DNA of 64,000 nucleotides, taken from positions 12,856 to 76,855 of the forward strand of contig JBAXUL010000005.1 in the NCBI GenBank assembly GCA_037129695.1, read 5' to 3'. The stretch is from CAINVV01 sp037129695 (GTDB lineage: Bacteria > Bacteroidota > Bacteroidia > Bacteroidales > Prolixibacteraceae). A model generated the notes under the pieces. That model had not been told where the DNA came from. It worked only from the letters and a program-made list of their open reading frames with translations, and did not search any database. Below are positions 41,920 through 50,725 of the stretch, one piece after another. The position numbers were made by a program, and so were the translations under genes. Numbering within the stretch: the first letter of the stretch is position 1; each line of letters starts with the position of its first letter.

Positions 41920-42360
41920 TCAAACAATCAGTTCCTCCACGATACCCACGGCGTCCACAATACATTTTTCGCAAATCTTTTCGAACAGCTTGTTTTCAAC
42001 GGCGAGGGCATGACCTTCTTCTGAACTTAAATCACACTGAAGCAAAGCCCTGCAATTGGTTGTTTGATGGATCGACTTAAATTGTGCATCAAACTGACGG
42101 ATCATCGGATAGGTGGCATTCTTAAGTGCCAAATTATCCTGGCACTTTTGCGAATTATACATGCCGAGCACCATGAATGCACCGGTTACAGCCCCGCAGG
42201 TCTCCTGAAGTCTTCCCATACCGCCTCCGAATCCTACAGCCGTGTTCGAGGCAATGGTCCTGTCAAAATTCAGATCTTCGGCAAACGCAACAACGACCGA
42301 TTGTGCACAATTCAATCCTGATTTAAAAGCAGCAATGGCTTTGGCTTGATTCGTTTCCAT
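41920..42360 (-). CDS. C_GCAxxG_C_C family (redox-active cysteine) protein
   Basis: A 146-residue protein with the family pattern: SGLNCAQSVVVAFAEDL, GFGGGMGRLQETCGAVTGA, then Cys residues at LQCDLSS and ICEKCIVDAV. The family is named for these conserved cysteines and is sometimes found near redox enzymes or selenium/cobalt-linked genes, but no biochemical role has been proven. It sits between the lipoprotein gene and a URO-D-like gene on the same strand. Cytoplasmic, no signal peptide. Family call firm, function unknown. Confidence 0.85.
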   Translation of the reverse strand: METNQAKAIAAFKSGLNCAQSVVVAFAEDLNFDRTIASNTAVGFGGGMGRLQETCGAVTGAFMVLGMYNSQKCQDNLALKNATYPMIRQFDAQFKSIHQTTNCRALLQCDLSSEEGHALAVENKLFEKICEKCIVDAVGIVEELIV

Positions 42361-42630
42361 TTTAAGTTTTATTTATATGTTACTGATTTACTGCGTACGT
42401 TCGAACACAAGAAACTTGCTCTTGTCCTCATTTATCACGGACGGTTATCCTCCCTTTTCACTGTCCTTCCCCAGGTTGAAACCGGGGGTTATTCACAGGC
42501 AACCCGGTCGGGGTTGAAATCCTGTGCCTATGGTCGACAGTTCTTTCTTTTTCATTTCTTCCTCACTACATTCATTTGACCCGACATTTTCAAATTGTCA
42601 CAAAGTCACAATTTCGAATTGCCGAATTAA

Positions 42631-43872
42631 CTAATTGTCGAATTCCTTCACTGCCTCAAACATCGCAACAATATTTTCAGGAGGCACGTCTGACAATATA
42701 TTATGCACTGTATTGAAGACATAACCACCTCCCGGGGTGAAAGCTTCCAGATTTTCTGTGACATGCCTTTTTACCTCTTCGGGAGTTGCGCGATTCAGTA
42801 GGCTCTGGGTATTGATACCACCTCCCCAGAAAGTCAGTTCCTTGCCAAACTCCAGTTTTAATTTTTTGGGTTCCATGTTGATGGCATTGATCTGAATTGG
42901 ATTTAGGATCTCGAATCCGGCTTCGATCAAATCAGGGATCAGTTCGTAGATTCCTCCGCAGCAGTGCAGCATGGTGTGGGCACTGGAATTAGCCTTGACA
43001 AAATTGCACATCTGTTGGTGCCTGGGCAGGAAAAACTCCCGGTAGATTTCGTTGGGAATAAAAGGTCCGGTATTGGTACCCAGATCGTCACCGAACTTCA
43101 GGATATCGACAATATCACCCACTGCATCGCATACTTTGCCTAAAAATTCCATGTGTCGCTCCATCAAAGCATCCATCAGGCGGTGGACATTTTCCGGTTC
43201 CAGGTAAAGATCCATCAGAAAATTGTCGATGCGGCGCAGAAAAGTGCCCCACTCGAAAAGATTGCAGCCAACGCCGAGTAAAAGTGCTTTGTCGGTATTC
43301 AGCCTGAGATCGATGGTTTTATCGCGGAGCATCTGCCAGAAGTCCGGTTCATCGATCCAGTCATAAGGAGTAAATCCGAAACCACCCCAGATTGCCAGTG
43401 ACATCTGGTTGCCCAGATCAGCATAATCTGTGGGATATCCATCGCGGTAGGGAAAAATCAACTGATCGAAAAATGTGGCGCCCATTGGCATCTTGCCGAT
43501 GAATTCGCCGCTTTTCCCCGGCACCAGCCATGAACCGTCTGTCTGTCTGACCGGATTAAACCATTTGGGATAAAGTGCCGGAGTTCCGGAGATCAGTTCC
43601 AATGGCTGCCAGTAATTTTCGGCGGTATTGAATTCGCGGCCAATATCGAGGACATCTACCCCGAAATGGTCAAGCAGTTCCATCTCTGGCTGCGTAACTT
43701 CCTGAATCACATCATAAACCCGATTTGCGAGGTGTCCCAAACCCAAATGGTTGATCAGGTTTCTATAGGCCACAACCGAAATACCACTGCTGGGTGTTGC
43801 GCCGAGATCAATGGGTGTACGATCGGGCTGTTTGTGGTTGATGGCAGCAAGAATACGTTCTTTGGAGTTCAT
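42631..43872 (-). CDS. Uroporphyrinogen decarboxylase/MtaA-like protein
   Basis: A 413-residue cytoplasmic protein with the URO-D superfamily N-terminus (NSKERILAAINHKQPDRTPI) and a late HTMLHCCGGIYELIPDLIEAG segment. The HxxxHxC arrangement resembles the zinc site of corrinoid methyltransferases of the MtaA/CmuA branch. The true HemE heme-biosynthesis motifs (RQAGRY near the N-terminus) are missing, so it is unlikely to be a heme enzyme. Its placement beside GH38 and other carbohydrate genes matches many Bacteroidota URO-D-like proteins of unknown role. It could act on a methylated compound. Confidence 0.75.
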   Translation of the reverse strand: MNSKERILAAINHKQPDRTPIDLGATPSSGISVVAYRNLINHLGLGHLANRVYDVIQEVTQPEMELLDHFGVDVLDIGREFNTAENYWQPLELISGTPALYPKWFNPVRQTDGSWLVPGKSGEFIGKMPMGATFFDQLIFPYRDGYPTDYADLGNQMSLAIWGGFGFTPYDWIDEPDFWQMLRDKTIDLRLNTDKALLLGVGCNLFEWGTFLRRIDNFLMDLYLEPENVHRLMDALMERHMEFLGKVCDAVGDIVDILKFGDDLGTNTGPFIPNEIYREFFLPRHQQMCNFVKANSSAHTMLHCCGGIYELIPDLIEAGFEILNPIQINAINMEPKKLKLEFGKELTFWGGGINTQSLLNRATPEEVKRHVTENLEAFTPGGGYVFNTVHNILSDVPPENIVAMFEAVKEFDN

Positions 43873-44015
43873 ATTTTCATTTCAGGATTTCCTTTAATAA
43901 CAGATTATAATCACCTTTTCGATATCTTCATTCAATTTCTATCTAGTTGTAATCACCCGATCTTAGGGAACAAATTCTATGACTCCCCCACTTCTAGCGG
44001 AAAATTATTTTTCAC

Positions 44016-46913
44016 TCAAAAGGCCAGTTCAATAAATTTCACCTCAAATGGATTAAAATGGATGGATGCAGAACCGGCTTCTACCTTCTTCCCCATTGCA
44101 TTGACGATTGAAACAGACTTAACAGGACGTCCCTTTACTGCTTCTGTCAGTGTAATTTCGGACGATTTTCCATCCAGTTCCCTGAAATGCAGCATAACGG
44201 CATCCCTTCCGTTGAAGGATGGACGGCTGTTGACAAGCAAAACATTGGGGGAGCCTCCTATTTTCAGGCTCTCTGTCAAAGGATTGACCAGTTCATTTTT
44301 GCCGGCAGGGAATGTGCGGGTGGGAAAAATATTTCTTTCCCCCCATCCAATTTTAGCGGCAAAGGTGTTGGTGGTATCTTTGGTCGAGGTAAGTTCATAG
44401 CTCCAGCTAAATCCAGCTTCCTGGTAAGCCCTGAAATTGGTGAACCAGTAATTGTTCATCACCCAACTGAGCAGCAAGGTCTTGCCGGGTTTCGGATACC
44501 GCTCAAATTTCCCCATGTTGAAATCGCTGAATTGCCAAAGCGGTATTTCATTGCTGGTCACGACGATCTGTCCGGCTTTGCCTCTGACTGCCACAAAATT
44601 CTGTGCCACATTCCAATCGGAAGAGGATCCGGGCAATTGCTGTCCCTGTGTAAGCGTTCCACCAATGGTTTCAAAGACAATCCTTGAATCACCCAAAGCG
44701 AACGGGAATGCTACATACAAGGCCTCCGGATCTGTTAATATCTGCTTGTGTGCCGTAAATTTCAGTCCGATTTTCTTGACCTGCTTGTACAACCTGATCT
44801 CGACATCAAGACCTTTCGGTGAGTTGACAGTCCCTTTGTCCATGCCGGCAAGGTCGGCACTGATCTTAACGCTTTCCCAAACATTTCCATTGATACCTGT
44901 TTCGATTTTCACATTGGCAACCGAGGTATGCGAAGGCTGGTAAGTACGCCTGTCGGGCATGGTTTCATGGATTGCCTGACCAATTTTCCATGGATTGAGA
45001 GGGTCGATCAACTCTTTCTGCAACTCTTTGTCAAACAAACTGCTGATAGCTCCGGTGGCCTTGTCGATGACCAGCTTGTAATATTGATTCTGCAATTCTT
45101 CTGTGCTGGTAGCCGGTTGGTTTGAAACCGGAGGTTGTTCAGTCACTTCAATCTTTAACGTTTTTACACCCAGTGCAGGAATATCCCTGACATTCATCTC
45201 CCAATATGCGCCCTCGGCACGTCGGTGTATCATTTGTGCGGGGACTTCCATTCCGGTTGAGAGATCCACAACTCTCACTTTTTTGTCAACAGGCAACACT
45301 TCGTAATCGGCAAACAGGCTCACAGTTCCTGATCGTTCCCAACCCAGCGAATTGATGACATGGATCACCGGGAAACCTGCTTTTTTCAAAAATGGCTGAT
45401 ATCTTGCCAATGCCTCCTCGTGCAGTAATGTCTGCATTTTAAGTGCTTCCCAGGCATAGGCCCCTTTCTGTAACCACTGGCGGGCGGTGTTTTCTGAAAA
45501 AGGATGGTCGATGCTTTCATCGGCCCCGAAAGTATGTTCATCATAGAATATGGCATTTTCCGCGATATGGTCAATTTCGGCTTGCAAATTAGGATTGAGT
45601 TCCCCTCCGTGCAGGGCAGTCATGGCGAAGAGACCTTCATCCACCTGTTTTAAGTTTTGCGTTATCCTGACTTCGGCTGTTTCTCGTGAAGAACTGCCTG
45701 CACCATCTGTCCACCAATCAAGCCATGCATTCTGATAAACAGGAAGTTGTCCGGAATAATTTTTCTCCACATATTCCAGGAATTCACTCGCTACAGATAG
45801 TTTAAGTTTGGGTGTTTCATATTTTTCGTTCCACTCTTTGACCAATTTGCAGGCGGCAGTGGATGGCGGAGCATTGTCGGTGCGGTACCCCGAAAACTGA
45901 ATGGATATTTTATCGAAAGGGAATTTTTTAGAATCGAAATCAGACAACATTCCAAGAAATCGATCAGCTTTGATCGATTCAGATTCGATTCCGAAAAAAT
46001 TACCTGTCATATAGTGTTCGGCCCTGAATGCCAGCAACTTCTCGCCTGAAGGCGCTTTCCACCAGAAACAGGTAGGAAGGTCGAACGGAAGGATCGACCT
46101 GGTCTCGTTAATACCCATGTTCAGGTATTTGACACCCGTATTTTTAAAATAATCGGGCATGCACCAGGCAATACCGTTGACATCGTTCTGCATGGCGGTC
46201 TTGACAGGAATGCCTGCATCCAGGATCACCTGCAACGGACGGAGAAAATCCGTCATCAGGTTCTCATCAGCAGTCTCAGCCATGTTGCAAAACATTCCCA
46301 TTACTTCGATTCGGCCTTCTTTAATCCGTTTTTTGAAACGTTCAATTTGTGAAGACGGTCTGGTTTTCAGGTATTCTTTCACCACCCAGGCAGATTCGCA
46401 AGTCCAGCGAAATTTTGCTTCGTCGGGCATATTGTCGGTTTGGTCGCAGTAATCGAGGGCATAATCAATGTACCGCTGGTGTTCGGCCAGGATCTCTGAC
46501 TGGGGTCTCGTGTATCCGATGTCGGTATGGGCATGCTGCACAAGGAATACCTCCCATTTTCTGGGCGGCATGATGATAAAGGGGGTTAAAACACTCTTCG
46601 CACCGTTGACACTCGTAGTAAAAATAGTCTTCTTATTCCGTGTTACTGCAGGAATGTTAATCAGGAAGCTGTTCCTTCCCTTCTTAAGTTCGGCTTTCAA
46701 TATTTCCTTCCCTGATTGCCTGACAAGGATCTTGCCGGCCTGGTCGGCTTCGCAGGTAATGATCACCTGTTGAAAGGAGGTGTTGCCCTGTTTGAAAAGC
46801 ACAGGCGCATTTTTGAATTCTATTTTCTTTTCATTGCTGACCTGAGCAAACGAGAGTTGAACAGACAACAACAAGATAACTGCAAGCATCAGCCTGGGGA
46901 ATAGATAGCTCAT
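44016..46913 (-). CDS. Exported GH38 alpha-mannosidase
   Basis: A 965-residue exported enzyme (signal peptide LMLAVILLLSVQLSFAQ). The GH38 catalytic domain (about 110-420) has the zinc HxD motif VQHAHTDIGYTRPQ, WTCESAWVVKEYLK, and AMQNDVNGIAWCMPDYF with the nucleophile Asp. A helical bundle and C-terminal beta-sandwich domains follow (about 540-960). GH38 enzymes hydrolyse alpha-mannosidic bonds in N-glycans or related glycans. The neighbouring GH127 and the absence of a SusC/SusD pair suggest periplasmic processing rather than a classic polysaccharide utilisation locus. A DUF486 gene is divergent on the other side. Confidence 0.88.
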   Translation of the reverse strand: MSYLFPRLMLAVILLLSVQLSFAQVSNEKKIEFKNAPVLFKQGNTSFQQVIITCEADQAGKILVRQSGKEILKAELKKGRNSFLINIPAVTRNKKTIFTTSVNGAKSVLTPFIIMPPRKWEVFLVQHAHTDIGYTRPQSEILAEHQRYIDYALDYCDQTDNMPDEAKFRWTCESAWVVKEYLKTRPSSQIERFKKRIKEGRIEVMGMFCNMAETADENLMTDFLRPLQVILDAGIPVKTAMQNDVNGIAWCMPDYFKNTGVKYLNMGINETRSILPFDLPTCFWWKAPSGEKLLAFRAEHYMTGNFFGIESESIKADRFLGMLSDFDSKKFPFDKISIQFSGYRTDNAPPSTAACKLVKEWNEKYETPKLKLSVASEFLEYVEKNYSGQLPVYQNAWLDWWTDGAGSSSRETAEVRITQNLKQVDEGLFAMTALHGGELNPNLQAEIDHIAENAIFYDEHTFGADESIDHPFSENTARQWLQKGAYAWEALKMQTLLHEEALARYQPFLKKAGFPVIHVINSLGWERSGTVSLFADYEVLPVDKKVRVVDLSTGMEVPAQMIHRRAEGAYWEMNVRDIPALGVKTLKIEVTEQPPVSNQPATSTEELQNQYYKLVIDKATGAISSLFDKELQKELIDPLNPWKIGQAIHETMPDRRTYQPSHTSVANVKIETGINGNVWESVKISADLAGMDKGTVNSPKGLDVEIRLYKQVKKIGLKFTAHKQILTDPEALYVAFPFALGDSRIVFETIGGTLTQGQQLPGSSSDWNVAQNFVAVRGKAGQIVVTSNEIPLWQFSDFNMGKFERYPKPGKTLLLSWVMNNYWFTNFRAYQEAGFSWSYELTSTKDTTNTFAAKIGWGERNIFPTRTFPAGKNELVNPLTESLKIGGSPNVLLVNSRPSFNGRDAVMLHFRELDGKSSEITLTEAVKGRPVKSVSIVNAMGKKVEAGSASIHFNPFEVKFIELAF

Positions 46914-47222
46914 ATTGATTCGTATTTAGTTGACCTTTTGTAGGATCATTCCGGTTCAAGAATCCAGGGGTAAACCGCCAAAACGCAATTAATAAACCCT
47001 ACCGGATAGAAAGTTAATCTTAATTAGTATTCAAATGTAATCAGATGAGCGCACTTAACAAAACTGAAAGAGTAATATTATTGGCAAAGAAAAAAATGGA
47101 AGTTGACAACTGAAAGAAGAAGCGAAGTAGGTTAAATTGATTGTGTCTCCTGAACGTAACACTTCCTGATATTATTCAGAATATTAGGATAATTTTACAG
47201 ACTTAATTTTAGTCACACCAAA
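46914..47222. other. Gene-free spacer between GH38 and DUF486 genes
   Basis: This 309-bp gap between divergent starts is AT-rich and must hold promoters for both genes. I find no clear TAnnTTTG box, no strong hairpin and no coding frame. Confidence 0.5.
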
Positions 47223-47594
47223 ATGAGAAGTGTCGCCTCTATCGGATTACTGGTTCTGTCAAATACATTTATGACCTTTGCCTGGTATGGTCATTTGAAA
47301 TTCAAAGAGATCAAATGGTTGGATGCGCTGGGTCTTTTTGCGGTTGTATTGATTAGCTGGGGAATTGCCTTTTTTGAATATTGCTTTCAGGTGCCGGCCA
47401 ACCGAATTGGCTTTGATGGGAATGGAGGACCGTTTACGCTGGTACAACTCAAAGTGATTCAGGAAGTAATCTCTATTTCCGTTTTCGTAATATTTACATT
47501 ATTGGTTTTCAAGACCGAAACATTCCGTATCAACCATTTAATCGGCTTTGTCTTTTTGATACTGGCAGTTTTCTTTATTTTCAAGCCAAATTGA
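47223..47594 (+). CDS. DMT-superfamily membrane protein (DUF486)
   Basis: A 123-residue protein with four hydrophobic helices (VASIGLLVLSNTFMTFAWYG, ALGLFAVVLISWGIAFFEYC, ISISVFVIFTLLVF, LIGFVFLILAVFFIF). The CFQVPANRIG segment between helices 2 and 3 and GGPFTLVQLKVIQEV are signatures of DUF486, a small four-helix relative of drug/metabolite transporters. No substrate is known. It is monocistronic on the plus strand between two minus-strand runs, with 309 gene-free bases before it. Confidence 0.85.
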   Translation: MRSVASIGLLVLSNTFMTFAWYGHLKFKEIKWLDALGLFAVVLISWGIAFFEYCFQVPANRIGFDGNGGPFTLVQLKVIQEVISISVFVIFTLLVFKTETFRINHLIGFVFLILAVFFIFKPN

Positions 47595-47725
47595 ATAGGG
47601 TCGTTGGAAAAAATTTCTGTCTCTTACATTGCACAAAATAAAGCGCCAATCCAATTTTTGATATTCATTCAGTGCAACTCTGCACTCTTCGCATGGTCAT
47701 CTGTGAGAGAATTCTCCAACTAGAA

Positions 47726-49105
47726 TCAAAGCAGATTGATAATAACCTGGGGCAGAAAACCAAGCAGAATCATCATGATACTCAAAACAAGAATATTGAT
47801 CTTGAAATTGATGCTTGACTCGATTTTGTGCTGTGGTTCGCCTTCCGAGAAATAACTGGCTAAAATGGGCTTAAAATAGAAGTAAATGCTGATCATGGAC
47901 CCAATAATGGCCACTACCATCAGCCAGGTATAACCACCTTCTGCCGTGAGCACAAAAAGGTTGTATTTTGCCATAAAACCTGCCAGCGGCGGAATCCCGG
48001 CAAGTGACATCATCGCGATAGCCATGGCAAAAGCCTCGACAGGATTATTTTTGGCCAGTCCCCTGAAAGCCGGAATAAAGAAAGTGCCCCGCTCCTCCCT
48101 GATTAGCATGAGAACGGCAAATGCCGTGATGGTGGCTATCACATAGGAAAGCACAAAAAACAGCAGGATTCCGGCCGATTTGGGCCCCAAAACAATCAAT
48201 GCCATCAGGAGATAGCCCGATTGTGCGACACCCGAATAGGCAAACATCCGTTTCAGATTATCCTGATAAACAGCAGAAAGGTTACCGACAACGATCGTCA
48301 GGACGGCAATCACCGTCAGTGTATTGACGAGTTCCGAATGCAGGGAGATGAAAGCAATGGTAACCAGGCGGTAAAAAGCAGCAACACTTGCCACTTTACC
48401 TGCCGTAGTCATGAAGGCAGTGATGAGTGTCGGAGATCCGGTATAAACATCGGGCGACCAGAAATGGAAAGGTACAGCCGCAATTTTGAAGGACATCCCG
48501 ACGAAAATTAACAGCATCCCTGTGATGAAGATCATGGGCACACTTCCTTTACAGGAAATGATGTAGGCATTGATGGCTTCGAGGTTGAAGGAGCCGGAAA
48601 CGCCGTACACCAGGGCGATTCCAAACAGCAAGAAACCGGTAGCGAAGGATCCGGTCAGAAAATATTTCATAGCAGCCTCATTGGAGGCAATATCAAATTT
48701 CTTGCTTCCGGCCAATACATAAAAAGAAATGGACAACGTTTCAAGCCCGACAAAGAAGAGGATCAGGTTTCCGAAGGAGGCCATTACGATGCCACCAATG
48801 ATGGCGAAAAGGATCAGTGCATAAATATCCTCCAGTGGTCGCTCAACGCCTTTGTAATATATGTTTGCGAACATGAAAATCAGGATGCCGATCAGGATCA
48901 GAACAGCACTAAAGGCAATGCTGAAATTATCGGCAATGAACATTTCGTTGAAATAATGCACAGAAGTTCCCCATTCCCGGATATTCAATATCATGGCAAT
49001 GACAAGTCCGACGAAAATGAGCGGCAGCAATACTTTTTTCATTTTTCGTACGCCGAAAAACATGTTCAAAACCGCAAGTAGGGAAAGGGCTATGATTGCC
49101 TTCAT
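47726..49105 (-). CDS. nuoN: NADH-quinone oxidoreductase subunit N
   Basis: A 459-residue antiporter-like subunit, the last gene of the complex I operon. FFVGLETLSISFYVLAGSKK carries the helix-5 Glu; AAMKYFLTGSFATGFLLFGIA, FKIAAVPFHFWSPDVYTGSP (broken helix Lys and Pro) and KRMFAYSGVAQSGYLLM follow. It forms one of the three proton channels of the membrane arm. A 165-bp gap with an inverted repeat separates it from nuoM. Confidence 0.95.
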   Translation of the reverse strand: MKAIIALSLLAVLNMFFGVRKMKKVLLPLIFVGLVIAMILNIREWGTSVHYFNEMFIADNFSIAFSAVLILIGILIFMFANIYYKGVERPLEDIYALILFAIIGGIVMASFGNLILFFVGLETLSISFYVLAGSKKFDIASNEAAMKYFLTGSFATGFLLFGIALVYGVSGSFNLEAINAYIISCKGSVPMIFITGMLLIFVGMSFKIAAVPFHFWSPDVYTGSPTLITAFMTTAGKVASVAAFYRLVTIAFISLHSELVNTLTVIAVLTIVVGNLSAVYQDNLKRMFAYSGVAQSGYLLMALIVLGPKSAGILLFFVLSYVIATITAFAVLMLIREERGTFFIPAFRGLAKNNPVEAFAMAIAMMSLAGIPPLAGFMAKYNLFVLTAEGGYTWLMVVAIIGSMISIYFYFKPILASYFSEGEPQHKIESSINFKINILVLSIMMILLGFLPQVIINLL

Positions 49106-49127
49106 GAGAGAAATATTTTTTTGTTTA

Positions 49128-49260
49128 TTACCACGAAGGTCTCAAAGGAAAACACGAAGGACACCAAGGTCACATACAGATTTTGTAACGTATACCTGGA
49201 GTCATTGAATTTTACTTTGTGGTTTCCCTTGTGCATTTCTTTGTGTCCTTTGTGGTTAAT
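49128..49260. repeat. Imperfect inverted-repeat element in the nuoN-nuoM spacer
   Basis: A TTACCACGAAGGTCTCAAAGG-type arm at 49128-49170 faces CTTTGTGTCCTTTGTGGTTAA at 49213-49260. The two can pair along most of about 45 bases with several mismatches. This AC-rich CACGAAGGACAC repeat motif is of a type seen repeatedly between genes in several bacterial phyla. It interrupts an otherwise tight operon, and could form a large hairpin in the nuo mRNA. Confidence 0.65.
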
Positions 49261-49270
49261 ATTATTCGTT

Positions 49271-50719
49271 TTATGGATGAACGGCCAAAATGCTTTTTAC
49301 TGCCGGTTCGGCCATGTCCAAAAACAGATGCGGATAGATTCCAATCCACAGAATGATGGCCACGACCGGTACCAGGACGATGATCTCCTGCCTGGTTAAA
49401 TCATTGAAACCTGCTGTTGCCTCCTTCACTTCACCATACATGGTTCGCTGGTACATCCAGAGCATGTACACCGCTCCAAGAATGATGGTAAGGCCTGCGA
49501 CCGATGCAAGCCAAACGTTGTATTCGAACAGGCCGTATAACAGAAGAAATTCGCCTATGAAACTATTGGTGAGCGGCAGGGAAATACTACCCAGCATGAT
49601 GATCATGAAAAATGAGGCAAATACCGGCGCCTTCGTCGCAATACCGCCCAATGAACTGATTTCTCCTGTGTTGGTACGTCTTACAATAATTTCATAACAG
49701 AAAAAGAGTCCGAAAATATTGACCCCGTGAGAAATCATCTGCACCATCGCTCCTTCCAGTCCGCTGAAGGTTCTGGAAAAGATGCCGGCGGCAATTAGCC
49801 CAACATGTGCAAGAGAGGAGTAGGCAATCAACCTTTTCAGCTCATTTTGCCTGATCGCAATCACCGATGCATAGACTATTCCGGTAACCGACAAAAGAAT
49901 GGCATAAATTCCCAAATCATTGAGGGCATCCGGGAACAGCGGCAATACGAAACGCAACAATCCGTAAACACCCATCTTCAGCATGATTCCGGCGAGCAGC
50001 ATGGTTCCCTGGATCGGAGCTGTAAAGTAGAGATCAGGTTGCCAGGTGTGAAAAGGAAAAACAGGTATTTTGATGGCAAAAGCCAAAAAGAAGGCGAGAA
50101 ACAACCACTTCTGGGCATGCGGATCGAGTACCAGTTTGTAGAATTCAGAAAAGGCAAATGTATGTGGTCCGGGCGTTTGGGCATACAAATAAACGATGGC
50201 AGCCAGCATGAAAAGCCCGCCAACCAGGGTGTACATAAAAAATTTGAACGTGATGGCACGGGCATTCTGACCTCCCCAGAGTATGGCGACAAAAAATATC
50301 GGTATCAGCGCAATCTCCCAGAAAATATAAAACAAAAGGATGTCGGTGGTGGTGAATACGCCGATCAAGGCCATCTCCATCAGCAGAATCAATCCGAAAA
50401 ACGAACTGCGATGCGATTTTTTGCCAAATCCGGAATAGATAATGAGCGGGAAAAGAAAGGTCGTCAGCATCACAAGCAGCATGCTCAATCCATCGAGTCC
50501 CAGTTTAAATTCGATTCCCAGTGAGTGGAAAATATCCGGGTGGAAAATGGGATAATCCGTCGGATTTGCCAAATATTTCATGAGAATGACCACCGAAATC
50601 ACAAACGTCAGCAAGGAAGCAGCGAGTGCTATTTTTTTATTCCACGAGTCACCATTTTTCATAGCGAAAAGAAGCAGTGAAAAGACCAGTGGCACGGACA
50701 GGAGAAATCCCATTAACAT
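49271..50719 (-). CDS. nuoM: NADH-quinone oxidoreductase subunit M
   Basis: A 482-residue antiporter-like subunit: LLFYIFWEIALIPIFFVAIL (helix-5 Glu), AFAIKIPVFPFHTWQPDLYF (broken-helix Lys), KRLIAYSSLAHVGLI and MVQMISHGVNIFGLFFCYEI. Length and motif positions are normal for NuoM. It follows nuoL with a six-base gap. Confidence 0.97.
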   Translation of the reverse strand: MLMGFLLSVPLVFSLLLFAMKNGDSWNKKIALAASLLTFVISVVILMKYLANPTDYPIFHPDIFHSLGIEFKLGLDGLSMLLVMLTTFLFPLIIYSGFGKKSHRSSFFGLILLMEMALIGVFTTTDILLFYIFWEIALIPIFFVAILWGGQNARAITFKFFMYTLVGGLFMLAAIVYLYAQTPGPHTFAFSEFYKLVLDPHAQKWLFLAFFLAFAIKIPVFPFHTWQPDLYFTAPIQGTMLLAGIMLKMGVYGLLRFVLPLFPDALNDLGIYAILLSVTGIVYASVIAIRQNELKRLIAYSSLAHVGLIAAGIFSRTFSGLEGAMVQMISHGVNIFGLFFCYEIIVRRTNTGEISSLGGIATKAPVFASFFMIIMLGSISLPLTNSFIGEFLLLYGLFEYNVWLASVAGLTIILGAVYMLWMYQRTMYGEVKEATAGFNDLTRQEIIVLVPVVAIILWIGIYPHLFLDMAEPAVKSILAVHP

Positions 50720-50725
50720 TGGCAG

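Noticed and set aside
42346..42579. A 77-codon plus-strand frame in the gap between the C_GCAxxG and URO-D-like genes
   Set aside because: Overlaps the start of a conserved gene on the other strand and has no family resemblance or start context; the gap contains no convincing gene.
43666..44400. A 244-codon plus-strand open frame across the GH38-URO-D boundary
   Set aside because: It is antisense to two conserved genes and the gap, and has low-complexity composition; not a gene.
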